Assembly (NCBI GenBank): GCA_964354135.1
Contig: CAYGZA010000053.1
Location: forward strand, 1-26,326
Origin: CAYGZA01 sp964354135
GTDB taxonomy: Bacteria > Planctomycetota > Planctomycetia > Pirellulales > Thermoguttaceae
Direction: 5' to 3'
DNA: 26,326 nucleotides
Both the position numbers and the translations under genes were made by a program. Numbering within the stretch: position 1 is the first letter of the stretch; each line of letters opens with the position of its first letter. The notes under the pieces are model-generated. The model had not been told where the DNA came from. It was given only the letters and a program-made list of their open reading frames with translations, and searched no databases. Below are positions 17,838 to 25,269 of the stretch, in pieces.

Positions 17838-19058
17838 ATGTGCTGCTACCATGGTCCGTTTCGCGGGATTCTGGGTCTAGCCACTACGGTTCTTCTCCTG
17901 GCCTGGCTGGCGCCGCTGGGAGGTCTCGCGGAGGAACCGGCGGGTCTGAAGTTCACGAAGCGATGCCTGATGGTCAGCCCCAACGAGGGCTGCGCGATCG
18001 CGGACGTCAACCGCGACGGCAAGCCGGACATCATCGCCGGCACGCACTGGTTTGCCGCGCCCGACTTCGTGCCCCGGCCGCTCCGCGACATTCCCCAGGT
18101 CTCGCTCGGCTTCGGCGATGCGGAGTTCTACGCCAGTAACGGCGACCACGCCTGGGACGTGGACGGCGACGGCTGGATCGACGTGATCTCCGGCGGCTGG
18201 ACCGAAGCGGAACTCTGCTGGTACAAGAACCCCGGACAGAAGGGGCTCGAAAAGGGCTGGAAATGGGAGCGGCACGTCCTGGTCAAGGCCCGCGCCGAAA
18301 ACGAGGCCCTGCACCTGGCCGACCTCGACCGCGACGGCGTGCCGGAGATCATCGTCCACTGCTGGGTCCAGAAGGACCCGCTGGTGGCCTGGAAGCTCAC
18401 CAAATCGCCGGACGGCAAGCCGACGGTGAAGCGGATCGTGCTTGGCGAGGGCGGCTGCGGTCACGGCTACGCGATCGGCGACGTCAACGGCGACGGCCGG
18501 GAAGACATCCTCTGTGCCGTGGGCTGGTACGAGAACCCCGGGGGCGACGTGCTGGCCAAGCCGTGGAAGCTCCATCCCGAGACGAAGCTTTCGGGCGCGG
18601 CTTCGCCGTTCTTGGTTGTGGACGTTAACGGCGACGGGCGCAATGATCTTGTCTGGGGCAAGGGCCACGACTATGGCGTCTTCTGGCGGGAACAAGGCCC
18701 ACCGAAACCGGATGGAACCACCACTTGGACCGAGCACCTCATCGACAAATCGTGGTCCCAGGCCCACAGTCTCACGTGGGCCGACCTGGACGGGGACAGC
18801 CAGGGCGAGCTCGTGACTGGCAAGAGGGTCCGCGGCCACGGCGACCTGGACCCCGGGGCCAAGGAGCCGGAGTGCCTCTACTACTACCAATGGGACAAGG
18901 CCGCGGCGAAGTTCGTGCGTTACTCCATCAGCTCACCCGGCGGCGGCGTGGGAACCGGCATGCAGATCTGCGTGGCCGATTTGAACGCCGACGGGCGACC
19001 CGACGTTGCAGTCTCGGGCAAGACGGGCACGTGGGTGCTCATGAACGAGGGAAAATAG
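17838..19058 (+). CDS. Secreted FG-GAP/VCBS repeat beta-propeller protein
   Basis: A 406-residue protein. The start is fixed by AGGAGG six bases upstream and by the signal peptide that follows (hydrophobic ~12-26, LAWLAPLGGLAEE). Seven calcium-binding-type FG-GAP/VCBS loops follow: ADVNRDGKPDII, WDVDGDGWIDVI, ADLDRDGVPEII, GDVNGDGREDIL, VDVNGDGRNDLV, ADLDGDSQGELV and ADLNADGRPDVA. This fits a seven-bladed propeller filling the whole protein. Such propellers in planctomycetes are exported and bind carbohydrate or protein partners; no catalytic motif is seen. The frame stays open upstream of the chosen ATG, but that part overlaps the preceding gene and has no ribosome site. Confidence 0.87.
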   Translation: MCCYHGPFRGILGLATTVLLLAWLAPLGGLAEEPAGLKFTKRCLMVSPNEGCAIADVNRDGKPDIIAGTHWFAAPDFVPRPLRDIPQVSLGFGDAEFYASNGDHAWDVDGDGWIDVISGGWTEAELCWYKNPGQKGLEKGWKWERHVLVKARAENEALHLADLDRDGVPEIIVHCWVQKDPLVAWKLTKSPDGKPTVKRIVLGEGGCGHGYAIGDVNGDGREDILCAVGWYENPGGDVLAKPWKLHPETKLSGAASPFLVVDVNGDGRNDLVWGKGHDYGVFWREQGPPKPDGTTTWTEHLIDKSWSQAHSLTWADLDGDSQGELVTGKRVRGHGDLDPGAKEPECLYYYQWDKAAAKFVRYSISSPGGGVGTGMQICVADLNADGRPDVAVSGKTGTWVLMNEGK

Positions 19059-19123
19059 GGCCGAGGGGCGAGAAGCATAGGGCTTTCAGGTATCAGCCTT
19101 CAGCTATCAACCTTCGCCTCGTG

Positions 19124-19140
19124 CCCAAGCTCTGCTTGGG
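19124..19140. repeat. CCCAAGC-TCT-GCTTGGG palindrome
   Basis: Perfect 7-bp arms with a 3-nt loop. It resembles a widely scattered bacterial interspersed repeat containing the same core. Just upstream (about 19081-19110) are imperfect CTTTCAGGTATCAG-like units, also echoed at about 24337-24355. Both lie between the propeller gene and the hydrolase gene. Confidence 0.55.
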
Positions 19141-19166
19141 AATCAGCATGCAAAAGGAATCCATCC

Positions 19167-20765
19167 ATGAGAGCCGCACAACGATCGCTTGTCGGCATCT
19201 GTTCCGTGTTTTTGTTCTTTCGCGTTTTCGCGATGCTCTTCTCTCTCCTGTCTTTTCTTGCCTGCCCGCTTGAGTCCTCGGCCGGCGAGATCACCCCTGC
19301 ACAAAGCCGCCTGGGGATGAACCTCGCCGGGCCCTCGGACTGGAACACCGAGCTGCCCTTCGTGGACGTGTTTCGCCTCTCGCGGCAGTGGATCAGCCAG
19401 CGCAAGGGCGAGCCCTGGGGCAAGGGCCCGCCGCTGGAACTGGACGCCAATGGCTGGGTGAAGCGTCTGGAGCCCGGCTGCTGGGCCGAGACACCGCTGT
19501 GTACCATCGAGGGCGGCCATTACCCCACCGGGCAGTACGTCTGCCTTTACGAAGGCGACGGCCAGCTCGACTTTGGGGGCGTCCGCCGCGAGGTGTCGCG
19601 CCAGCCCGGCCGGATCGTCTTCGAGCCGGGCGGCCAGGGGGCCTTCTTCCTGCGGATCCGCCGGACGAATCCGGAGAACCCCGTGCGCAACATCCGCGTC
19701 ATTATGCCCGGGTTCGAAAAGACCTATCGCGACAATCCGTGGCATCCGGCGTTTCTGGCCCGCTGGCGCCAGTTCAACACGTTGCGATTCATGGACTTTA
19801 TGCACACCAACGGCTCGAAGATCCGCCGCTGGGCCGACCGGCCCACGCCGGAGCACTTCACCTGCACCGTGCGGGGCGTGCCGCTGGAGCTGATGCTCGA
19901 CCTGTCGAACCGGCTGGGCGCGAACCCGTGGTTCTGCATGCCGCACGAGGCCGACGACGACTACGTCCGCCGCTTCGCCCAGCAGGTAAAGCGCGACCTG
20001 AAGCCGGGGCTCAGGGTCTATGTCGAGTACTCGAACGAAATCTGGAATTCCATCTTCCAGCAGACTCGGTACTCCGGCGACCAGGGGCTCAAGCTCGGGT
20101 TTGCCGAGAAGCACTGGGAGGCCGCCTGGCGCTACAGTGCTCACCGCTCGGTCGAGATGTTCCGCATCTGGGAGGAGGTCTTCGGCGGGCGGGACCGGCT
20201 GGTGCGGGTCATCGCCTCGCAGGCCGCGGTGCCCTACATTGCCGAGCAGAAACTCTCGTTTCACGACGCCTTCAAGGACTGCGACGCCCTGGGCATTGCC
20301 CCGTACATGAGTCTCAACGTGCCGCCCAAGGGTGAGCGCAAGAGGCCCGGCGCCGACGTGATCTCCAACTGGACCATGGAGCAACTGCTCGACCACGTCG
20401 AGCAGCACTCGCTCCCCGAGTGTACTCGCTGGATCCAGGACAACAAGAAGGTCGCCGACAAGTACAAGCTGAGGCTCGTGGCCTACGAGGCCGGCCAGCA
20501 CCTGGTGGGCGTGGGCGGCGGTGAGAACAACGAGAAGCTCACCAAGCTCCTCACCGCGGCCAACCGCCACCCGCGCATGGGCGAGTTCTACACCCGCTAC
20601 CTCGACGCCTGGCGCGACGCGGGCGGCGATTTGTGCGCGATCTTTTCCTCCGTGGGCAAGTTCAGCAAATGGGGGAGCTGGGGCCTCCTGGAGTACTTCG
20701 ACGACAACACGCCCAAGTACCAGGCCGTCCTCCGCTGGAATGCCGCCAACCCGCGCGAGCAGTGA
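19167..20765 (+). CDS. Secreted glycoside hydrolase-like protein (clan A-type TIM barrel)
   Basis: A 532-residue exported protein. AAGGA lies eight bases before the ATG. The signal peptide core (CSVFLFFRVFAMLFSLL) is largely encoded by a repeat arm (19205-19234). After an N-terminal beta-rich part, a barrel-like region contains RVYVEYSNE291IWN, where the Asn-Glu pair matches the acid/base of GH clan A enzymes, and VAYE441AGQHL as candidate nucleophile. Conserved aromatic and Trp residues (NPWFCMPHE, GKFSKWGSWG) fit a sugar-binding cleft. The family cannot be fixed; it recalls uncharacterised planctomycete proteins with a VEYSNE motif. Substrate unknown. The following genes encode intracellular sugar enzymes. 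Confidence 0.72.
   Translation: MRAAQRSLVGICSVFLFFRVFAMLFSLLSFLACPLESSAGEITPAQSRLGMNLAGPSDWNTELPFVDVFRLSRQWISQRKGEPWGKGPPLELDANGWVKRLEPGCWAETPLCTIEGGHYPTGQYVCLYEGDGQLDFGGVRREVSRQPGRIVFEPGGQGAFFLRIRRTNPENPVRNIRVIMPGFEKTYRDNPWHPAFLARWRQFNTLRFMDFMHTNGSKIRRWADRPTPEHFTCTVRGVPLELMLDLSNRLGANPWFCMPHEADDDYVRRFAQQVKRDLKPGLRVYVEYSNEIWNSIFQQTRYSGDQGLKLGFAEKHWEAAWRYSAHRSVEMFRIWEEVFGGRDRLVRVIASQAAVPYIAEQKLSFHDAFKDCDALGIAPYMSLNVPPKGERKRPGADVISNWTMEQLLDHVEQHSLPECTRWIQDNKKVADKYKLRLVAYEAGQHLVGVGGGENNEKLTKLLTAANRHPRMGEFYTRYLDAWRDAGGDLCAIFSSVGKFSKWGSWGLLEYFDDNTPKYQAVLRWNAANPREQ
19205..19234 (+). repeat. Repeat arm of the CACGAAA family inside a signal peptide
   Basis: These 30 bases match the reverse complement of the left arm of the 8359-8473 element at 26 of 30 positions by hand alignment. 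They encode residues ~13-23 of the hydrolase precursor, the first half of its hydrophobic core. Confidence 0.6.
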
Positions 20766-20787
20766 CCGCTTCGATACGACCTTATGG

Positions 20788-20907
20788 GTAGGGTGCGTGC
20801 CTGCACGCACGCGGCATGGGCCGGTAGGGTGCGTGCTTGCACGCACGTTTCTCCCCTTGGCAGCCACAGAAGTTTGAACATCCGTGCGTGCAAGCACGCA
20901 CCCTACC
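20788..20907. repeat. Three copies of a GTGCGTGC palindromic repeat
   Basis: Copy 1 is 20788-20811, copy 2 is 20823-20847, and copy 3, inverted, is 20883-20907. Each has TAGGGTGCGTGC followed by a GCACGCAC complement, so each folds on itself; copy 3 is the exact inverse of copy 2 (25 bp). Together they can form one larger hairpin between the hydrolase and dehydrogenase genes. The remaining bases of this spacer hold only the promoter candidate at 20979. Confidence 0.8.
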
Positions 20908-20978
20908 GCTTCTACGTTCAGCCCCAAGCACCCTCAACCCAGCCGACTCTCCAAGGGATCGGGGAACCCGCGGGTGGA

Positions 20979-21007
20979 TTGACAGCCCCGGCCCGCTGGT
21001 CGAGAAT
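20979..21007 (+). promoter_or_regulatory. Candidate promoter for the sugar-metabolism genes
   Basis: A perfect TTGACA and a GAGAAT are separated by 17 bp, about 47 bp before the ATG of the Gfo/Idh gene and after the palindromic repeats. The -35 is ideal; the -10 matches four of six bases. Confidence 0.5.
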
Positions 21008-21053
21008 CAGCGCTGTCCCGAAAGAGCTACCAAGGAGACAAGGAGAGCCCAAG

Positions 21054-22205
21054 ATGCCGGACCTGGGAGTTGCCGTGGTGGGGGCCGGGTTCATCGGCCC
21101 GGTACACGTCGAGGCCCTGCGGAGGCTTGGGCTGCGGATTACCGGCATCCTCGGCTGCAACCGCGACGAATCGGAATCGGCCAAGAAGAACCTCGGGCTT
21201 GCGCGGGCGTACCAAAGCCTTGACGAGCTTCTGGCCGACCCGGCCGTCGAGTCGGTCCACCTGGCCGTGCCCAACGTGCTGCACTACGACTTCGCCAAGC
21301 GGGCCTTGAATGCCGGCAAGCACGTCATGTGCGAGAAACCCTTGGCGATGACCTCCATTGAAACTGCCGAGCTGGTGGAGCTTGCCAAGAGCAGGCGGGT
21401 GGCCGCAGGGGTCTGCTACAACATCCGCTTCTACCCCCTGAACCTCGAGGCCCGCGACATCCGCCAGCGCGGCGACCTGGGCGAGGTCTTCGCGATCAAC
21501 GGGAGCTACGTCCAGGACTGGCTCTTCTACGACACCGACTACAACTGGCGGGTCCTGGCCGATCAGGGCGGCAAGCTGCGGGCCGTGGCCGACATCGGCA
21601 CCCACTGGATGGACCTGGTGCTTTCGATCACGGGCCTCGATGTCGAGTCGGTGTTTGCCGACCTCCAGACAGTCCACCCGGTGCGAAAGCGGCCCAAGGG
21701 CGAGGTCGAGACGTTTACCGGGAAGCTGGGCAAGAAGGTCCAGACGGAGCCGGTCCCGATTACCACCGAGGACTACGGCTGCATCCTGTTCCGTTTTCGC
21801 GGCGGGGCCCGGGGCAGCCTGTACGTCTCCCAAGTGACCGCGGGCCGCAAGAACTGCCTCCGCTACGAGATCGCCGGGTCGAAATGCGCGTTGGCGTGGA
21901 ACAGCGAGTCGCCCAACGAGCTTTGGATCGGCCGCCGCGAGCGGCCCAACGAGTCGCTGATCCGCGATCCGGCCCTGGTCGCCGACCTGCCGCGGCGCTT
22001 CATCAACTATCCCGGCGGGCACAACGAGGGTTTTCCGGACGCCTTCAAGCAGTGCTTCCGGGCCTTTTACGAGTACATTGCGGCGGGCGACTTCTCCGCC
22101 CCGCCGTTGTTCCCCACGTTCGCCGAGGGGCACCGCGAGGTGCTCCTCTGCGAGGCCATCCTGGAAAGCCACCAGAAACAGAAATGGATCCCCGTAGCGG
22201 AGTGA
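21054..22205 (+). CDS. Gfo/Idh/MocA family NAD(P)-dependent oxidoreductase
   Basis: A 383-residue cytoplasmic protein with an N-terminal Rossmann fold (VAVVGAGFIGPVH, Gly-rich loop at 8-13), the family signature CE94-K95-P96-LAMT, and the second-domain catalytic segment D180-IGTH184-WMDL. Members oxidise or epimerise sugars and inositols with NAD(P). Substrate cannot be read from the sequence. AGGAGA lies about eight bases before the chosen ATG; the frame is open further upstream only through the palindromic repeats. The next gene, a TIM-barrel isomerase, starts five bases after the stop, a pairing typical of inositol- or keto-sugar-type pathways in planctomycetes. Confidence 0.92.
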   Translation: MPDLGVAVVGAGFIGPVHVEALRRLGLRITGILGCNRDESESAKKNLGLARAYQSLDELLADPAVESVHLAVPNVLHYDFAKRALNAGKHVMCEKPLAMTSIETAELVELAKSRRVAAGVCYNIRFYPLNLEARDIRQRGDLGEVFAINGSYVQDWLFYDTDYNWRVLADQGGKLRAVADIGTHWMDLVLSITGLDVESVFADLQTVHPVRKRPKGEVETFTGKLGKKVQTEPVPITTEDYGCILFRFRGGARGSLYVSQVTAGRKNCLRYEIAGSKCALAWNSESPNELWIGRRERPNESLIRDPALVADLPRRFINYPGGHNEGFPDAFKQCFRAFYEYIAAGDFSAPPLFPTFAEGHREVLLCEAILESHQKQKWIPVAE

Positions 22206-22209
22206 CGCC

Positions 22210-23157
22210 ATGCAGCTTGGACTGGTAAGCGCGATCCTGCCCGATCTCTCGTTGGAGGAAGTGGTCCGCTTTGCGGCCGACGAAGGGTTCGACTGCGTCG
22301 AGCTGATGTGCTGGCCGAAAGGGAAGGCCGAGCGGCGCTACGCCGGCGTGACGCACCTGGACGTGGCCGGGTTCGGCCCGGCGGAGGCCGAGCGGGTGCG
22401 AGGTCTCTTCGCGGCGGCCGGCGTCGCCGTGAGCGGCCTGGGGTATTACCCCAATCCGCTTGCGCCGAACCGCGAGGAAGCCGGCGTCTATTGCGAGCAC
22501 ATCAAGAAGGTGATCGTCGCGTCCGAGCTTCTCGGCGTCCGGCAGATGAACACCTTCATCGGCCGGGATTGGACCCGCTCGGTCGATGACAACTGGCCGC
22601 GGTTCCTGGAGGTCTGGAAGCCGCTGGTGGCCTTTGCCCAACAGCACGGTGTGCGGATCGGGATCGAGAACTGCCCGATGTTCTTCACCAAGGACGAATG
22701 GCCGGGCGGCAAGAACCTGGCCCACTCGCCGGCCGTGTGGCGGCGGATGTTCGCCGAGATCCCCGGCGCGAATTTCGGCCTCAACTTCGACCCCTCGCAC
22801 CTCGTCTGGCAGCGGATGGACTACCTGAAGCCGCTTGCGGAGTTCGCCGGCCGCATCTTCCACGTCCACGCCAAGGACGCGAGGGTCGACGTGGACCGCC
22901 TCAACGAGGTGGGCATCCTCGCCACGCCGCTGGAGTACCACACGCCGAAGCTGCCCGGCCTTGGCGAGGTCGATTGGGGGCGGCTCCTCGGGGCACTCAG
23001 GGCGGCGGGCTACGACGGGCCCGTGTGCATCGAGGTCGAAGACCGCGACTACGAAGGATCGCTTGAAATGCGCAAGCGAGCCCTGCGCCAGAGCGCCGCC
23101 TTCCTCCGCCGCTTCATCCCCAAACCCCAAGGGGCACAAGAACCCACCGGCAATTGA
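22210..23157 (+). CDS. Sugar phosphate isomerase/epimerase (AP endonuclease 2-type TIM barrel)
   Basis: A 315-residue TIM-barrel protein of the xylose isomerase-like superfamily. The metal-binding residues of the family are visible: E153 in GIENCPM, D194 and H197 in NFDPSHLVW, H220 in FHVHAKD, and E275 in CIEVEDRDYEG. Such enzymes isomerise or epimerise keto-sugars (for example IolE/IolI- or hydroxypyruvate isomerase-like reactions). It follows the Gfo/Idh gene by five bases, so the two are almost surely co-transcribed and act on related substrates. No signal peptide; cytoplasmic. Confidence 0.9.
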   Translation: MQLGLVSAILPDLSLEEVVRFAADEGFDCVELMCWPKGKAERRYAGVTHLDVAGFGPAEAERVRGLFAAAGVAVSGLGYYPNPLAPNREEAGVYCEHIKKVIVASELLGVRQMNTFIGRDWTRSVDDNWPRFLEVWKPLVAFAQQHGVRIGIENCPMFFTKDEWPGGKNLAHSPAVWRRMFAEIPGANFGLNFDPSHLVWQRMDYLKPLAEFAGRIFHVHAKDARVDVDRLNEVGILATPLEYHTPKLPGLGEVDWGRLLGALRAAGYDGPVCIEVEDRDYEGSLEMRKRALRQSAAFLRRFIPKPQGAQEPTGN

Positions 23158-23181
23158 CCCCATAAGAGACATGGGAATCGT

Positions 23182-23284
23182 GAAACCGCAGATGAACGCG
23201 GATGAACACAGATCGGCAGGGGGAACGACGGCAATCGTGTTCTTCTGAATCCATCTGCGTGCATCTGTGTCCATCTGCGGTTTC
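23182..23284. repeat. Element with inverted, internally repetitive arms (GCAGATGAAC type)
   Basis: The 32-bp left arm (23182-23213) begins GAAACCGCAGATG, and the 32-bp right arm (23253-23284) is its near complement, matching at 27 of 32 positions by hand. Each arm consists of three 9-10-bp units of the form (G)CAGATGAAC. About 40 bp of other sequence lie between. It fills the spacer between the isomerase and ROK genes; a further partial unit follows at about 23296. Confidence 0.8.
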
Positions 23285-23337
23285 TTTCCCGAGTGCATCT
23301 GCGGCTTCTTCCCTGATTATCGAGATGGCGTGGGCAA

Positions 23338-24315
23338 ATGGCCGAAATCTACGCGAGCGTTGATCTAGGCGGAACGTTCATCAAGGCCGCCCTGGGCCGC
23401 GCGGACGGCACCCTCGTCGCGTCGGACTCGGTCCCGACGCAGTCTCACGAGGGCCCAGAGCGCGTCCTCGACCGCATCGCCGCCCTGGTCGAGCAGCTCT
23501 GCAGCGCGACCGACTCGCGGCCGGAAGCGCTGGGCATGGCCGTGCCGGGACTGGCCGACCTGGCCGCCGGCGCGACCAAGTTCCTGCCCAACCTCCCCAC
23601 CAACTGGCGCGACGTGCCGGTCCGCCAGATCCTCCAGCCCAAGGTCCGTTGCCCCGTTTACCTCCTCAACGACGTCCGCATGGCCACGCTCGGCGAGCTC
23701 ACCTTCGGCCACGGCCGCTGCGGCGGGACGATGGCCTTCTTCGCCATCGGAACGGGAATCGGCGGCGGGGTCGCGGTGGACGGCAAGCTCCGCCTTGGCC
23801 CCTTGGGAGCCGCGGGCGAACTCGGGCACCAGACCATCCTCCCCGATGGGCCCCGCTGCGGCTGCGGCAATCGCGGCTGCCTGGAGACCCTGGCCAGCGG
23901 GCCCGCCCTGGTGGCCGAGGGGGTCCGACTCATGCTCAGCGGCCTGGCCCCGAAGCTCCACGAATTGACCGAGGGCAACGCCTCCCGGATCACACCCAAG
24001 GAAATGGCCGCCGCGGCCCAATCGGGCGATGAGAACGTGCGGGACGCGATTGTCCGCGCCGCCGGCTACCTGGGGATCGGCGTGGCCAACGTGGTGGTCG
24101 TGCTGCACCCGGATTTGGTCGTGCTGGGAGGCGGGGTGGCCCAGATCGGCGACCTGATCCTGGACACGGTTCGGGAAACGGTCCGCCGCCGCGTCGGCAT
24201 GTTTCCGACCGACGGGGTCCGCATCGTGCCATCGATGCTCGGCGACCAGGCCGGCGCGCTGGGCGGGATCGCCCTGGCGGCGCGAGGGGGGGCTGTGGGA
24301 AAGGATGAAGGATGA
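23338..24315 (+). CDS. ROK family sugar kinase (glucokinase-like)
   Basis: A 325-residue protein with the ROK hallmarks: the ATP-binding D9-LGGTFIK loop, VYLLNDVR with the catalytic Asp, GTGIGGG, and the zinc site H164 with C174-G-C176-x4-C181 (RCGCGNRGCLE). The C-terminal LVVLGGGVAQ follows. ROK proteins without a DNA-binding domain, as here, are sugar kinases (glucose, fructose, N-acetylmannosamine and others). The last codons (GKDEG) and the stop lie in a GAAGGAT repeat, so the natural C-terminus may have been altered by the repeat. It lies downstream of the dehydrogenase/isomerase pair across a repeat element. Confidence 0.92.
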   Translation: MAEIYASVDLGGTFIKAALGRADGTLVASDSVPTQSHEGPERVLDRIAALVEQLCSATDSRPEALGMAVPGLADLAAGATKFLPNLPTNWRDVPVRQILQPKVRCPVYLLNDVRMATLGELTFGHGRCGGTMAFFAIGTGIGGGVAVDGKLRLGPLGAAGELGHQTILPDGPRCGCGNRGCLETLASGPALVAEGVRLMLSGLAPKLHELTEGNASRITPKEMAAAAQSGDENVRDAIVRAAGYLGIGVANVVVVLHPDLVVLGGGVAQIGDLILDTVRETVRRRVGMFPTDGVRIVPSMLGDQAGALGGIALAARGGAVGKDEG

Positions 24316-24452
24316 AGGATGAACAGAAGAGGAGCTGTCAGCTATCAGCTATCACCACTTGACGCCTGATCCCTGGCCGGGAACTGGTGCAATGCCCTCA
24401 ACCGCGATTGAAGTCCGGCAGTATGAACGCCAGCGTTCATCCTTCATCCTTC
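24301..24452. repeat. Element with inverted GAAGGAT-repeat arms overlapping the ROK stop
   Basis: GAAGGATGAAGGATGAAC (24307-24324) and its exact complement (24435-24452) are 18-bp inverted arms built of GAAGGAT units. They enclose about 110 bp that include imperfect CAGCTATCAG units (about 24337-24355). The left arm starts inside the ROK coding sequence and supplies its stop codon. Confidence 0.8.
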
Positions 24453-24483
24453 TGTCACCCGTGAAGACAAAGGAAGGTACCTC

Positions 24484-25167
24484 ATGTCTCCCACCTACTC
24501 CGACGTCGCCAAGATGATCGACCACTCCCTGCTCCGGCCCACGCTCACCGCGGACGAGCTGGAGCAGGGGATCCGGCTCGCGCGGGACTACGACGTGGCG
24601 AGCGTCTGCATCATGCCGTACTACCTGAAGCGGTGCGCCGAGCTGCTGCGGGGGAGCACGGTCAAGGCGAGCACCACCATCGGATTCCCCCATGGCGGCC
24701 ACACCACGGCGATCAAGGCGGCCGAGGCCCGGCAGGCCCTCGACGACGGCGGCCAGGAGCTGGACATGGTGGTCAACATCAGCAAGGTCCTGAGCGGCGA
24801 CTGGCAGTACGTCCGCGACGACATCCGCGCCGTGCTGGAGCTGACCCACGGGCGCGGCCAGAAGATCAAGGTCATCTTCGAGAACTGCTACCTCGCCGAC
24901 GATCATAAGATCCGTCTCTGCGAGATCTGCGGCGAGTTGGGGGCCGATTGGGTGAAGACCTCGACCGGCTTCGGCACCGGCGGGGCCACCATGGAGGACC
25001 TGAAGCTCATGCGCCAACACTCGCCGCCGCACGTCCAGGTCAAGGCGGCAGGCGGGATCCGCGATCTCCAGGCCGCACTGGCCATCCGTGAGATCGGCGT
25101 CACCCGCTTCGGATGCACGCGGACCGCCGAGATCCTCGACGAGTGGAAGAAGCGCTGCGCGGGCTGA
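24484..25167 (+). CDS. deoC: Deoxyribose-phosphate aldolase
   Basis: A 227-residue class I aldolase with all DERA catalytic residues in their motifs: D94 in ELDMVVN, Schiff-base K158 in WVKTSTGFG, and K187 in VKAAGGIRD. The length is typical. DeoC cleaves 2-deoxyribose 5-phosphate into glyceraldehyde 3-phosphate and acetaldehyde in nucleoside catabolism. A GGAAGG ribosome site lies shortly before the ATG. It lies between the ROK kinase gene (across a repeat element) and a converging gene. Grouping with sugar genes is loose, so it may be transcribed on its own. Confidence 0.95.
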   Translation: MSPTYSDVAKMIDHSLLRPTLTADELEQGIRLARDYDVASVCIMPYYLKRCAELLRGSTVKASTTIGFPHGGHTTAIKAAEARQALDDGGQELDMVVNISKVLSGDWQYVRDDIRAVLELTHGRGQKIKVIFENCYLADDHKIRLCEICGELGADWVKTSTGFGTGGATMEDLKLMRQHSPPHVQVKAAGGIRDLQAALAIREIGVTRFGCTRTAEILDEWKKRCAG

Positions 25168-25179
25168 ATAGCCCGGAGC

Positions 25180-25257
25180 GTAGGTTATGCTTTAGCATAA
25201 CAGCAGAATCGGCTGCAACGGGTTCTTTGCACCGAGTTATGCTGAAGCATAACCTAC
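25180..25257. repeat. Pair of inverted TTATGCT palindromes between convergent genes
   Basis: Copy 1 (25180-25201) reads GTAGGTTATGCT then AGCATAAC. Copy 2 (25236-25257) is its inverse with one loop change. Each folds into an 8-bp stem (GTTATGCT/AGCATAAC), and the pair can form a larger hairpin. It lies between deoC and the converging DUF362 gene and could act as a two-way mRNA 3' end, though no U-run is obvious. Confidence 0.75.
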
Positions 25258-25269
25258 AGACTGCCGTCT

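Noticed and set aside
20788..20907. Possible CRISPR array
   Set aside because: Only three copies, one inverted, each self-complementary, with unequal gaps of about 11 and 35 bp and no cas genes; this is a palindromic repeat cluster.
19143..20927. Minus-strand open frame opposite the hydrolase gene
   Set aside because: The plus-strand product has a signal peptide, ribosome site and catalytic-type motifs; the antisense product begins and ends in repeat sequence.
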